From NCBI GenBank assembly GCA_031270475.1, contig JAISXO010000003.1:1-43749 (forward strand): DNA of 43,749 nucleotides, in the 5' to 3' direction. The translations under genes and the position numbers were made by a program. Shown piece by piece: positions 36,297-43,749 of this stretch. Below the pieces are notes generated by a model, which was not told the DNA's origin, did not search any database, and saw nothing but the letters and a program-made list of their open reading frames with translations. The DNA is from Puniceicoccales bacterium (GTDB lineage Bacteria > Verrucomicrobiota > Verrucomicrobiia > Opitutales > LL51). The first letter of the stretch is position 1. Each line of letters begins with the position of its first letter.

Positions 36297-37360
36297 AAAA
36301 GATGCTCCACAGGTTTGCCAATGAGCTTTTCCTGCAATTGCTCCCGTTCATTGAGTATTCTTTGAGCGATCTTCTTGACGTGCATACGAATCCATTTGGC
36401 CGTCGAACTTTCCAGTCGATAATCGGTTGGTCCATAGGCATCGATACGCCTTTCTTCGAGCATCCGATCATTTTGTACGAATTCATTCTCTTTGTCCGGA
36501 TTATAAACCGCAAATGCTTTTCCTCCATGGCTACGAATCACCGAAAAAGCAGGAATATCGCTGGGACCATCCGCAATGTAAATCATATTGTAAAACGGCA
36601 CCCGACGATTGGAATCATCCACTGCCGCATTAACATCAATGGCAGGATTTTTATTGCTTCCTTTATTAATCTCGAAAAGACATCGCGTTTTTTGTGTATT
36701 ATCGATCGCGCAGGCAATTTGCTTAATTTCCGTTCCTTTTTCATCGGACAACGCATTTTCAATTTCATCAAAAACAATCTGATCCGCATTTTCATGATTT
36801 CCGCTATGATCGCCTTCGTTCAACGAATCATCATCTCGCTCGATTCCCAACCGTTTTTCTACGATACGTTCCCAAAAATCTTTCACTTCATTTTCGATCT
36901 CATTTTCTAGAAACTCGCAGGCAAAGATCCCCTCGACAAATGGTGCTATCTTACTGCCGCGAATCGTCTCCGCATGGCCACTACTGATAATATAATGCTC
37001 CAACATAATTCCCGCTTCACGGCAACGCTCGTCCTGTGCAATATCCTCTTTTAGGATAGAAAAAAATTCGGGTATCCCAGGAAAAAATACCAATTGTTGG
37101 CCATATTCCATCAATTTCGCCTTGGATAATCCTGGAAAACGTCCCTGCCTAACGAGTTCCAAAATATAGTTTAAATAGGCTAATGTACCGGAAAGTCGAA
37201 TGCCATGGCTCCGAAATTTTAAAGCCAAACCATCAATTGATGTCCAGAAAACTTTCTCATCGATGCCATATTCGCGGAGCAATGGCGCTTGCATATTCCC
37301 TGGGATAAGCGTTTTATCGAAATCCCAAATGCAGGCAATGACACTTCCCCCTTGATGCAT
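36293..37360 (-). CDS. HAD superfamily hydrolase
   Basis: The 355-aa protein begins with the HAD nucleophile motif IWDFDKTL (D13 and D15). SSGHAE (motif II) and IYIADGPSDIPAFSVI (motif IV) are further along, so it should be a Mg-dependent phosphohydrolase. The substrate is unknown. An acidic insertion of about 60 residues (DDDSLNEGDHSGNHENADQ... to ...KGTEIKQ) separates motifs II and IV. The C-terminal helix is basic. It overlaps ftsI, an unusual partner. Confidence 0.85.
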   Translation of the reverse strand: MHQGGSVIACIWDFDKTLIPGNMQAPLLREYGIDEKVFWTSIDGLALKFRSHGIRLSGTLAYLNYILELVRQGRFPGLSKAKLMEYGQQLVFFPGIPEFFSILKEDIAQDERCREAGIMLEHYIISSGHAETIRGSKIAPFVEGIFACEFLENEIENEVKDFWERIVEKRLGIERDDDSLNEGDHSGNHENADQIVFDEIENALSDEKGTEIKQIACAIDNTQKTRCLFEINKGSNKNPAIDVNAAVDDSNRRVPFYNMIYIADGPSDIPAFSVIRSHGGKAFAVYNPDKENEFVQNDRMLEERRIDAYGPTDYRLESSTAKWIRMHVKKIAQRILNEREQLQEKLIGKPVEHLF

Positions 37361-37429
37361 GTAAAAATAATACTAATAATTTAGTGACTCTCGTCTATTA
37401 TCCTTCGGTATGGATCTTTTACACATAAC

Positions 37430-37849
37430 TCATTTTTCTTGTTCAAGTGCTCTCTGCTCTTTTTTGAGACGTTTGCGTTCCAATTCCTGCTCAAGCTTTT
37501 CATTTTTAAGGCGTTTTAATTCAACTTCGCGCTGCAATTCGTACAATTCGTCATCCCGCCTACTGTTTTGGTTCGTCAACTGGGATCGGATTTGCGCATT
37601 CTCAGCACTCAAAGCCTTCTTCTTTTCCCCTTCCTGACTAACATGGTGACCCATTGCAGCTCCACCGAGTCCACCGATAACGGCACCGGCCGCAGCTCCA
37701 CCTCTTCCACCGATGGCATGGCCCACACCGAGTCCCGCCGCTGTTCCAAGTGCAGCGCCTCCCAATGTCGATTCCGTCGTATCACAGCCAGCCAATAACA
37801 CCAATAGCGCCATCGGCCAACATTTCTCAAAAAGCTTTATCTGCTTCAT
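37430..37849 (-). CDS. Glycine-zipper lipoprotein with coiled coil
   Basis: The 139-aa protein has a lipobox LLAGC (C22) after a hydrophobic signal, so it is predicted to be lipid-anchored in the outer or inner membrane. Residues about 30-70 form a glycine-zipper (GGAALGTAAGLGVGHAIGG...), which in other families inserts into or packs in membranes. A charged Lys/Glu/Arg helix (about 75-139) looks like a coiled coil. GGAAGG lies just before ATG. Its role may be envelope-related; the gene name is not known. Confidence 0.85.
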   Translation of the reverse strand: MKQIKLFEKCWPMALLVLLAGCDTTESTLGGAALGTAAGLGVGHAIGGRGGAAAGAVIGGLGGAAMGHHVSQEGEKKKALSAENAQIRSQLTNQNSRRDDELYELQREVELKRLKNEKLEQELERKRLKKEQRALEQEK

Positions 37850-37999
37850 ACATACCTTCCTTTTTCGCTAATAAACTACATTTGCCTCAAAAGTAAACCA
37901 CATTTTTTTCCAACGAAAAATTTGCACTATTCATTTAGTCTTTATTCTGGCCCGTGCGAAGAAACGATGCCAAAAAATCTCACATTTCCCATGGAAAAG

Positions 38000-38260
38000 T
38001 TATTCACATTTCCATGTTAGTAACATGTTTGCAACATGTTAAGAGATGGGAATAAGAAAAAAGTTACTCACAATTATTCACAGCATTCCACAGATTATTC
38101 GCAGTGTTATTCACAAAAATTACCCACGAAAAAGTAAGTATCTATCAGCATTTCTGGCTGTTATTCACATATTCACAAGCCCTATTACTAATAATAAGAA
38201 TAATTATATTATTTATCTTAATTATTCCATTTTGCGCTCTTTAGAGGATCAGGTTTCAAT
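38000..38260. other. oriC: Candidate replication origin (oriC): DnaA-box cluster plus AT-rich region
   Basis: TTATTCACA occurs at 38000-38008, 38074-38082, 38107-38115 and 38161-38169. Near matches are TTACTCACA (38064), TTATTCGCA (38095), TTACCCACG (38120) and ATATTCACA (38169). These fit DnaA boxes (TTATNCACA), all on one strand. An AT-rich stretch at about 38178-38260 (ACTAATAATAAGAATAATTA) could be the unwinding element, and AACATGTT is repeated at 38032. Genes to the left point left and those to the right point right, as expected at an origin. The whole 37850-38366 gap is otherwise empty. Confidence 0.75.
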
Positions 38261-38304
38261 TAGCTGGTTTTGTTAATAACTTTTCAATGGATTTATTTTG
38301 CATT

Positions 38305-38332
38305 TTGATTTCTTTTGAGTTTTTCCTATATA
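38305..38332 (+). promoter_or_regulatory. rnhC promoter
   Basis: TTGATT (38305-38310), 16 bp and TATATA (38327-38332) lie about 35 nt before ATG 38367. Confidence 0.6.
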
Positions 38333-38366
38333 AGTTTTTTCTAGGTGATGATTCATTTTTAAGACC

Positions 38367-39356
38367 ATGACTAAAAGTAATCAACAAAACTGTTTTACCT
38401 TTACTTTAACCAGTACTCAGGCAGAACGATTACGCGACATCTGCGAGAGACGTGGCTTCGTTCCCTATGCCGTCAATTACGCGCGCTACGCATTTCATGC
38501 CAACGGGTTTAATCTCGTCATGTACAACAGTGGAAAACTCGTACTGCAAGGCAAAGAAGCAGCCGAATTTGTAACATTCACCATAGAGCCGCAGATTACG
38601 CAAGTGTTTTCGCTAGGAAATGAGGAGGTTTTCCATGAAGAATGGTTTAACCCCCATGCGGGACTCGATGAGAGTGGCAAGGGAGATCTTTTTGGACCCG
38701 TTGTAACGGCGTGTGTTATTGCAGGAGGCAACGAGGTCCGTGCGCTACGGACCATTGGTGTCAAGGATAGCAAAGCAATTGCAAGTGCTCGTGCCGCCCT
38801 AGAACTTGAAAAAGAAATTCGCAAGATTTCGGGCATTGTGATTGAGGTTATGACGCTCTCCATGGCTAAATATAACGAGCTCCATGGGCGTTTTGGAGCT
38901 AATTTGAATCGCCTATTAGGGTGGATGCATGCCTGTTCGTTGAAGAACGCTCTTAAACGGCGTTATGTGGCGGATGGGCTATTGGATCAATTTTCGAAGG
39001 CACCGATTGTGCAGGGATTTTTAAAGCGAGATTTTCCTAATTTTGATCTGCGCATGCGGACTAAGGCAGAGAGCGATCCCGTTGTGGCGACGGCATCGGT
39101 CATAGCGCGAGCGGAATACATACGACAAATGGAGAAGCTTTCAGAGGTTGCCGGCATTTCTTTGCCGAAAGGTGCCGGAAAAGCGGTGATCGAGGCTGGT
39201 CGAAAAATTTTCGAGAAAGAAGGTTCCGATGGCCTGGCAAAGTACAGCAAAGTACATTTTAAAACCTTTAGCGAAATCTGTGGGACAAATCTCGGTAAGG
39301 AGGAAAAGGAAGGCAATGATAAGCCCGTTGATTTAGACGATTTGCTTGAGATGTAA
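38367..39356 (+). CDS. rnhC: Ribonuclease HIII
   Basis: RNase HIII cleaves RNA in RNA/DNA hybrids. The 329-aa protein has an N-terminal TBP-like substrate-binding domain (about 10-85) and a catalytic domain opening with GLDESGKGDLFGPVV (D101-E102), the RNase HII/HIII signature. IGVKDSKAIA and ESDPVVATASVIARAEY follow, supplying the other acidic residues. The N-terminal domain marks it as HIII rather than HII. An acidic/basic tail (KEEKEGNDKPVDLDDLLEM) is an extension of unknown role. Confidence 0.94.
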   Translation: MTKSNQQNCFTFTLTSTQAERLRDICERRGFVPYAVNYARYAFHANGFNLVMYNSGKLVLQGKEAAEFVTFTIEPQITQVFSLGNEEVFHEEWFNPHAGLDESGKGDLFGPVVTACVIAGGNEVRALRTIGVKDSKAIASARAALELEKEIRKISGIVIEVMTLSMAKYNELHGRFGANLNRLLGWMHACSLKNALKRRYVADGLLDQFSKAPIVQGFLKRDFPNFDLRMRTKAESDPVVATASVIARAEYIRQMEKLSEVAGISLPKGAGKAVIEAGRKIFEKEGSDGLAKYSKVHFKTFSEICGTNLGKEEKEGNDKPVDLDDLLEM

Positions 39357-39461
39357 ATTCCATGGAAAAATCGAGAAGCCTTTGGCGACATGACAAGGTA
39401 CATTTCAAGAACTTTCGTATCGAGATGCCGAAAAATAGTTCTGGAAGGAATCTTTTTTAAC

Positions 39462-39490
39462 TTGACACATTAGATCTGGAAAAATTGAAT
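39462..39490 (+). promoter_or_regulatory. Promoter of array gene 1, probably leaderless
   Basis: TTGACA (39462-39467), 17 bp and TTGAAT (39485-39490) lie 11 nt before ATG 39502. Confidence 0.55.
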
Positions 39491-39501
39491 CTAACCTGGA
39501 T

Positions 39502-40203
39502 ATGTATAGGTCTAAGGGTGTGGTTGTTTGGGGTGCTTTTTTGCTATCCAGTATTTTAGGGAATGGCGTTTATGGTGCAAAGGTGGTTGTTTCGAACGCT
39601 TTTTCAAGTACAACGCAAGATGTTTTGGATCGGAGATTTTCGTATTGCTTGTGCGGACAAGATTGGAAGGAATATGAAAACATATCAAATTATTTAATAG
39701 AAGCGGCGGTGCTCATTCGATCGGGAGCTAATCCTTCTCGTAAATTTAGAGAATGTCCGCTGCACCGGGTTGTTGATGCATCGGCAGCAGCACTTTTGCT
39801 TTGTTTGCCTAGCACTGATATTAATGTCTTGGATAGTAAGGGTAGGTCGCCGTTATTTGCTTGTACGGAGGACTATCTGTGCGAGTATATGGTAAAGAAT
39901 TCCGATTGTTTTGAGTTTCCGAGTGAGGAAATGCGGACAATGATTTATCTCCTGATTGATTGCAAAGCTAATCCATTTTTAGAAGGACCCGACGAAGAAA
40001 CACCTCGTCGGCTTGTCCAAAAATACATAGACAATACAAAAGTTCTGCTTGAGAAGAAAGATACAGCTAACGACATTAAAGAGATTTTGCTGAAAGTGGA
40101 GAAGGATTGTCAAGCAATTGAGAAAAAGTTAGCAATTGCCGAACAGGAATGGCGTACGGCTCATCCAGATGAAGATCTATCGGACGAAGATGCTAAAGAA
40201 TAA
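39502..40203 (+). CDS. Secreted ankyrin-like protein, array gene 1
   Basis: The 233-aa protein starts with a signal peptide (VVVWGAFLLSSILGNGVYG). A module YCLCGQDWKEYENISNYLIE with AAVLIRSGANPS is followed by LLLCLPSTDINVLDSKGRSP, a degenerate ankyrin region, and a Lys/Glu-rich helical tail. The same module occurs twice in the third gene of the array. The TTGACA box lies 40 nt before ATG. It is the first of four tandem paralogs after rnhC; likely an envelope or host-interaction factor, by inference only. Confidence 0.8.
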   Translation: MYRSKGVVVWGAFLLSSILGNGVYGAKVVVSNAFSSTTQDVLDRRFSYCLCGQDWKEYENISNYLIEAAVLIRSGANPSRKFRECPLHRVVDASAAALLLCLPSTDINVLDSKGRSPLFACTEDYLCEYMVKNSDCFEFPSEEMRTMIYLLIDCKANPFLEGPDEETPRRLVQKYIDNTKVLLEKKDTANDIKEILLKVEKDCQAIEKKLAIAEQEWRTAHPDEDLSDEDAKE

Positions 40204-40226
40204 TTTTTCAGATCTCTAAAAAAAGC

Positions 40227-40253
40227 TTGACACATTTAGTCATTTGATATCTA
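40227..40253 (+). promoter_or_regulatory. Promoter of array gene 2, probably leaderless
   Basis: TTGACA (40227-40232) and TATCTA (40248-40253) lie 11 nt before ATG 40265; the spacer is 15 bp. Confidence 0.5.
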
Positions 40254-40264
40254 GCTTTCGGTAT

Positions 40265-40906
40265 ATGGTTAAGATTAGAAATGAATTAATCGTAGGTACC
40301 ATTTTGGTATCTGGTGTTTTAAGTAATCATGTTTTTGGCTCAGAAAAGTTAGGGCCTAATGCTTTAACAGTAGACAAAACAGCAACAGAACCAAGATCTT
40401 TGGAAGCTCTTCTATGGGATGCTATTGAGGTTGCGGATGGTCCAAATAGCGTTCCAGAACTTGAAAGACTTATTCGTGAAGGTGCCAATGTTGTTACAAA
40501 TGATCACCACGGCTCCACCCCATTATATATAACTTGTTGTACAGAAGGATTAGAACTGTTCCTTCGGCACACACCACCAATTGATATCGATTCTCGAGAT
40601 AATTACCAGAATACAGCTTTGCATCATTTTATACAGCTCTATTTAACGGACATTGATCCTGAAGGCGAAGAAGAGGATGATCCCCATCGCCGGGAAATTT
40701 TCATGCTAGTTGGACACGGAGCGAATCCTTGTCTGAAAGGCAATGATGGAAAAACGCCACGTCAACTCGTACAGATGAAAAAGATGACTTTTTTTTCGGA
40801 GGACCCGGAGGCGCTGAGTGAAGTAAGAAAGCGTTTGGCCAATATGGCCAGCATATTACGAGATGCCGAGGAGAAATGGCATGCGGCTCATCCGATTGTC
40901 AGGTAA
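40265..40906 (+). CDS. Secreted ankyrin-like protein, array gene 2
   Basis: I start it at ATG 40265 (MVKIRNELIVGTILVSGVLS), since this aligns with the signal peptides of array genes 3 and 4; an upstream in-frame ATG (40244) would lie inside the promoter. The 213-aa protein has ankyrin-like units ELERLIREGANVVTND with STPLYITCCTEGLELFL, and NTALHHFIQLYLTD, followed by LVGHGANPCLKGNDGKTPRQ. An acidic stretch (DPEGEEEDDPHRRE) interrupts them. The tail ends DAEEKWHAAHP, close to the end of array gene 1. Confidence 0.8.
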   Translation: MVKIRNELIVGTILVSGVLSNHVFGSEKLGPNALTVDKTATEPRSLEALLWDAIEVADGPNSVPELERLIREGANVVTNDHHGSTPLYITCCTEGLELFLRHTPPIDIDSRDNYQNTALHHFIQLYLTDIDPEGEEEDDPHRREIFMLVGHGANPCLKGNDGKTPRQLVQMKKMTFFSEDPEALSEVRKRLANMASILRDAEEKWHAAHPIVR

Positions 40907-41027
40907 AAGACACCTAGAGGGATGCATCGAAGGTAAAATTCATATCAATAAAACTATGAAATTAATCAAAAATACATTAAAGAAAAATGCTGAAAAATAG
41001 TTTTTTGAAAATTTTTCTCAAAAAAGC

Positions 41028-41055
41028 TTGACACGTTGGGTTTTTTTAGTATTTA
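41028..41055 (+). promoter_or_regulatory. Promoter of array gene 3, probably leaderless
   Basis: TTGACA (41028-41033), 16 bp and TATTTA (41050-41055) lie 11 nt before ATG 41067. The upstream ~45 bp are nearly identical to those before array gene 4. Confidence 0.6.
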
Positions 41056-41066
41056 TTATTCAACGT

Positions 41067-41999
41067 ATGTTGCGAACTAAAAGTAAACTAATCGTGAGTG
41101 CCATTTTGGCAACCGGTGTTTTAAGTAATAACATTTATGGTTCATGGCTATCCGATAGTTATGATACAACGAAGGTTATTCCAGAGGCGAGACAGGAAAC
41201 TCTAAATAAAAAATTGTTGTATTGTTTTCAGAAAAAGAGTTGGTTAGATGCTGAAAATATAACAGAGCGTTTAATCGAAACGGCGATACTCTTTCGATCA
41301 GGTGCAGATTATTCTTTCCTGATCCAAAACGTATTTTCGGAAGAGGTAGAATGTCCTCCAGTAGTTAGAGCGCTGCTACTTTGCTTACCGGGGACTGGTG
41401 GGGTTTTTGTGAGAAACGCTCTTGAATCCCAATTTTCCGGTGATGTTCCTAAGACATTGTCGGATTGTTTTAATGGACAGTGGTCTGATCGTGAAAACAT
41501 AATAAAGAAGTTAAAAGAAGTGGCGTTTTTTCTCCAAGTTGGTGTTGATTATTCGCATCTGTTCCAGGAGTTATCTTTACTAAGCTATCCTTTAATAGCT
41601 AAAGCGTTGCTACTTTGCCTGCCCAATACTGATATTAATGCCTTAAATGATAAGGGAAAATCGGAATTATATTGTGTGATCGAGGACCTTTTTTCCCCGT
41701 ATATGATAAAAAATCTTGAAGGTTTCGATGTTAAAGATTTTCCGTCAAATGTTGAAGAGCTGCGGGAGTTAGATATGTTGCTTGCTTGCAGAGCTGATCC
41801 ATCTGTACGCGGCCCCGATGGGACACCTTGTGAGTTTATAGAAAGATGTCAGCAAATGCTACGTGATTTGTTAAGTCAGCCAGGTGGAAAGCCAGGTGAA
41901 TTAAGTCGAATAAGAGCGGTTATAAATAGAAAGATTAAATTTTGTCAGGAAATTATTCAAAAGTTAAGAAATGCCAATGAAAAGTTGCATGGGGATTAA
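41067..41999 (+). CDS. Secreted ankyrin-like protein, array gene 3, with duplicated module
   Basis: From ATG 41067 (MLRTKSKLIVSAILATGVLS) the protein has 310 aa. A ~75-residue module occurs twice: YCFQKKSWLDAENITERLIE ... VVRALLLCLPGT and DCFNGQWSDRENIIKKLKEV ... IAKALLLCLPNT. The second copy continues DINALNDKGKSELYCVIED, as in array gene 1. A degenerate ankyrin region (LLACRADPSVRGPDGTP) and a helical Lys-rich end follow. A start upstream of 41067 would place coding sequence over the promoter, so I reject it. Confidence 0.82.
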   Translation: MLRTKSKLIVSAILATGVLSNNIYGSWLSDSYDTTKVIPEARQETLNKKLLYCFQKKSWLDAENITERLIETAILFRSGADYSFLIQNVFSEEVECPPVVRALLLCLPGTGGVFVRNALESQFSGDVPKTLSDCFNGQWSDRENIIKKLKEVAFFLQVGVDYSHLFQELSLLSYPLIAKALLLCLPNTDINALNDKGKSELYCVIEDLFSPYMIKNLEGFDVKDFPSNVEELRELDMLLACRADPSVRGPDGTPCEFIERCQQMLRDLLSQPGGKPGELSRIRAVINRKIKFCQEIIQKLRNANEKLHGD

Positions 42000-42117
42000 A
42001 TGCCCGTTACCGAAAAAGTGTTCACGCCTCGTATTGTGCGGCTGCCTAAAAAGGAATTTCGGGAGAAAGAGTCCCAATCAGAGAAAATAGTTTTTTGAAA
42101 ATTTTTCTCAAAAAAAC

Positions 42118-42146
42118 TTGACACGTTGGGTTTTTTTGCATTTGAT
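42118..42146 (+). promoter_or_regulatory. Promoter of array gene 4, probably leaderless
   Basis: TTGACA (42118-42123), 17 bp and TTTGAT (42141-42146) lie 9 nt before ATG 42156. It is a duplicate of the gene 3 promoter region. Confidence 0.6.
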
Positions 42147-42155
42147 ATCTAACGC

Positions 42156-42530
42156 ATGTTGCGAACTGAAAGTAAACTAATCGTGGGTGTCTTTTTGGCA
42201 TCCGGTGTCTTGAGTAATGATATTTATGCTGCAATGGGGTTCGGATGGGATAGCAGGCCAAAAGCACAGAATGGACAGTCCCAAAACGTAAATCTTAAAC
42301 CTTCAAAACCCAGGGTTTTTGATGAACAACTTCAAAATGTAAATCCTAAACTTCCAGAAACGAACAATTGGGATGATTTTACCGGTGATAGGGACCGTGC
42401 CCATTCCATATTGCAAATTTTGAAGCACGAGGGAAGAAACATGAGTCAGCGTGAATTGCAAGCTTTGCAATGCGAATATAATGAATGTACAAAGAACCTA
42501 AAGAGCATGCCGCTTTATGGCCGTTGGTGA
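42156..42530 (+). CDS. Secreted small protein, array gene 4
   Basis: The 124-aa protein has a signal peptide almost identical to that of gene 3 (MLRTESKLIVGVFLASGVLS), but the rest is different. A linker holds two similar stretches (QSQNVNLKPSKPRVFDEQ / LQNVNPKLPETNN), and a helical end follows (ILQILKHEGRNMSQRELQAL). No ankyrin unit is visible. Promoter and signal peptide seem to have been copied in front of an unrelated short body. Confidence 0.75.
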   Translation: MLRTESKLIVGVFLASGVLSNDIYAAMGFGWDSRPKAQNGQSQNVNLKPSKPRVFDEQLQNVNPKLPETNNWDDFTGDRDRAHSILQILKHEGRNMSQRELQALQCEYNECTKNLKSMPLYGRW

Positions 42531-42646
42531 TTTCTCCGAAGATTATAGCTTTGGTGAGCAATTTGATGCGGCGGATTAACGCGCTGGTTGATTTGGAAAA
42601 TTTTTCGAACAATCCGAAAGAAAGTCAAAAAGCGATTTCGATGTAA
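42485..42646 (+). pseudogene. Diverged copy of the prfB 5' region (possible 53-aa ORF)
   Basis: From 42527 the frame reads V-ISPKIIALVSNLMRRINALV, matching the RF2 N-terminus at 42773 (V-VPPETVALVSDLMRRADALV) at an offset of 246 bp. After that it diverges and stops at 42644-42646. An ATG at 42485 opens the frame within the end of array gene 4. I see it as a decayed partial duplication. The bases from 42647 to 42734 hold nothing further that I recognise. Confidence 0.7.
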
Positions 42647-42734
42647 TGCAGCGACTTGTAAGAATTGCTGATGGTATTTGCGATGAAGAACAAATGTCCG
42701 ATGTTCCTTTGTGATTAGTTTTGACGCATTTTTC

Positions 42735-42764
42735 TTGCATCGACGGGCATTTGTTTTCTAATTT
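42735..42764 (+). promoter_or_regulatory. prfB promoter, leaderless type
   Basis: TTGCAT (42735-42740), 18 bp and TAATTT (42759-42764) are followed by 8 nt and GTG 42773, the same -10 to start spacing as in several secreted-protein genes. Confidence 0.45.
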
Positions 42765-42772
42765 TATCCGTG

Positions 42773-43749
42773 GTGGTTCCTCCTGAGACTGTGGCCTTGG
42801 TGAGCGATTTGATGCGGCGGGCCGATGCGCTGGTTGTTTTCACAGGTATTGACGAAAAAAAACAGACCATAGCTGCGCTCGAACAGAAAATATCTGAGGC
42901 GAATTTTTGGAATAATCAGGAAAATGCCCGGAAAATTATGCAACAACTTAGCACCCTCAAAGGAACTATTGAAGTCGTAATCACGTTGAAAAATAAAATT
43001 TTTGACCTCGATTCCTTTATGGCATTATTGCGGGAGGAAGATGACGAATTACTACTCGCGGATTTCGAAAAAGATGCTAAGAAACTTTCAGAAGAGCTGG
43101 ATAATCTCGAGGTTGCCTCATTTCTATCCGGAAAGCATGACCGTTGTAACGCGATTTTGAGTATTCATGCGGGAGCCGGCGGGACAGAATCCTGCGATTG
43201 GACGGAAATGTTGCTGCGGATGTATCTCCGTTGGACAGAACGTCGGGGTTTTGGCGCTGAGATTCAAGACATTCAACCAGGTGAGGAGGCTGGTATTAGT
43301 CGTGTGACGATTCGCATCACCGGTCAAAATGCTTATGGTTACGCGAAGGCGGAGCGTGGGGTCCATCGTTTAGTGCGGATTAGTCCATTTGACGCGAATA
43401 AGCGACGGCATACTTCCTTTTGCGCGGTGGATGTCATTGCTGAAATTGATGACGACGATGAAATTGAGATCCGCGACGATGAAATTCGTATCGACACTTA
43501 TCGTTCGAGTGGCAAAGGCGGGCAGCATGTGAATAAAACTGAATCGGCGATTCGCATTACACATTTGGCGACAGGGATTGTCGTAACTTGTCAGAACGAG
43601 CGCTCGCAGTACAAGAACAAAGATTGTGCAATGAAGACGTTGCGTTCCCGCTTATGGGAAAAAATGGAAGACGAGAAGCGCAACGAGATGGAAAAATTTT
43701 ACGGCGAAAAGGGAGAAATGGGATGGGGGTATCAAATTCGCAGCTATGT
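42773..43749 (+). CDS. prfB: Peptide chain release factor 2 (partial, runs off window)
   Basis: RF2 terminates translation at UGA and UAA. The GGQ motif that triggers peptide release lies at 43517-43525 in SSGKGGQHVNKTESAIRITH. SIHAGAGGTESCDWTEMLLR and RGVHRLVRISPFDANKRRHT are typical. The frame is open from 42724; GTG 42773 (MVPPETVALVSDLMRRADAL) fits the RF2 N-terminus and the duplicate upstream, while ATG 42812 is an alternative. No CTT-TGA programmed frameshift site is seen, so the usual autoregulation is missing here. The C-terminus lies outside the window. Confidence 0.93.
   Translation, partial: MVPPETVALVSDLMRRADALVVFTGIDEKKQTIAALEQKISEANFWNNQENARKIMQQLSTLKGTIEVVITLKNKIFDLDSFMALLREEDDELLLADFEKDAKKLSEELDNLEVASFLSGKHDRCNAILSIHAGAGGTESCDWTEMLLRMYLRWTERRGFGAEIQDIQPGEEAGISRVTIRITGQNAYGYAKAERGVHRLVRISPFDANKRRHTSFCAVDVIAEIDDDDEIEIRDDEIRIDTYRSSGKGGQHVNKTESAIRITHLATGIVVTCQNERSQYKNKDCAMKTLRSRLWEKMEDEKRNEMEKFYGEKGEMGWGYQIRSY

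Noticed and set aside
42773-42860. Programmed +1 frameshift in prfB
   Set aside because: The frame is continuous from 42724 through the GGQ motif, and no CTT-TGA-C slip site with an upstream Shine-Dalgarno-like sequence is present.

Overview
The window is a bacterial chromosome segment of about 44 kb with a dense set of conserved housekeeping genes (ssrA, glyA, nifJ/por, psd, ruvC, sufCB, dnaK, groES-groEL, dnaB, bamA, an ftsI-type PBP, rnhC, prfB). Interspersed among them is a large set of secreted, partly ankyrin-repeat, poorly conserved proteins. The outer membrane gene bamA, the long tmRNA tag, the AmaP-like protein and the repeat-rich intergenic regions suggest a Gram-negative member of the PVC group, possibly a host-associated Verrucomicrobiota (Opitutia-like) lineage. 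Pyruvate:ferredoxin oxidoreductase points to anaerobic metabolism. This taxonomic reading is inference; no rRNA gene is present.

Layout. 1-2700: tmRNA, followed by an accessory stretch holding a nonsense-disrupted gene, a DUF805 membrane protein and a protein of a phage-associated family. 2740-4634: two secreted ankyrin proteins. 4775-11100: glyA, a secreted hypothetical protein and nifJ. 11226-13583: two more secreted ankyrin paralogs and an unknown protein. 13706-18951: a nucleotidyltransferase, a psd / pseudo-histidine-phosphatase / DJ-1 operon, an AmaP-like protein with three 3' tail copies, and ruvC. 19123-22918: a GspF/PilC-type protein, then sufC-sufB. 23225-25562: two secreted paralogs, the second frameshifted. 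25768-29900: the chaperone block dnaK, a 56-aa membrane ORF, groES and groEL. 30155-34145: dnaB-bamA. 34289-37849: a small membrane ORF, an ftsI-type PBP, a HAD hydrolase and a glycine-zipper lipoprotein. 38000-38260: a cluster of DnaA boxes next to an AT-rich stretch, a candidate oriC, with genes pointing away from it on both sides. 38367-43749: rnhC, a tandem array of four secreted ankyrin-like paralogs, and the start of prfB, which runs off the window.

Several non-genic patterns stand out. (1) Many secreted-protein genes have a promoter whose -10 box lies only about 8-11 nt before the start codon and no Shine-Dalgarno sequence, so their mRNAs are probably leaderless. Chaperone genes in the same window have normal ribosome binding sites. 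(2) Three intergenic regions hold nested, abutting hairpins closed by an outer stem (cloverleaf-like), two of them very GC-rich. (3) A purine-rich repeat of about 60 bp, bounded by TTGACA/TGTCAA-like ends, occurs six times, always in the same orientation. (4) Gene ends are locally duplicated in tandem with offsets of 230-275 bp at four loci. (5) A perfect match to the sigma-54 promoter consensus lies upstream of dnaK. (6) A histidine-phosphatase homolog has lost both catalytic histidines.
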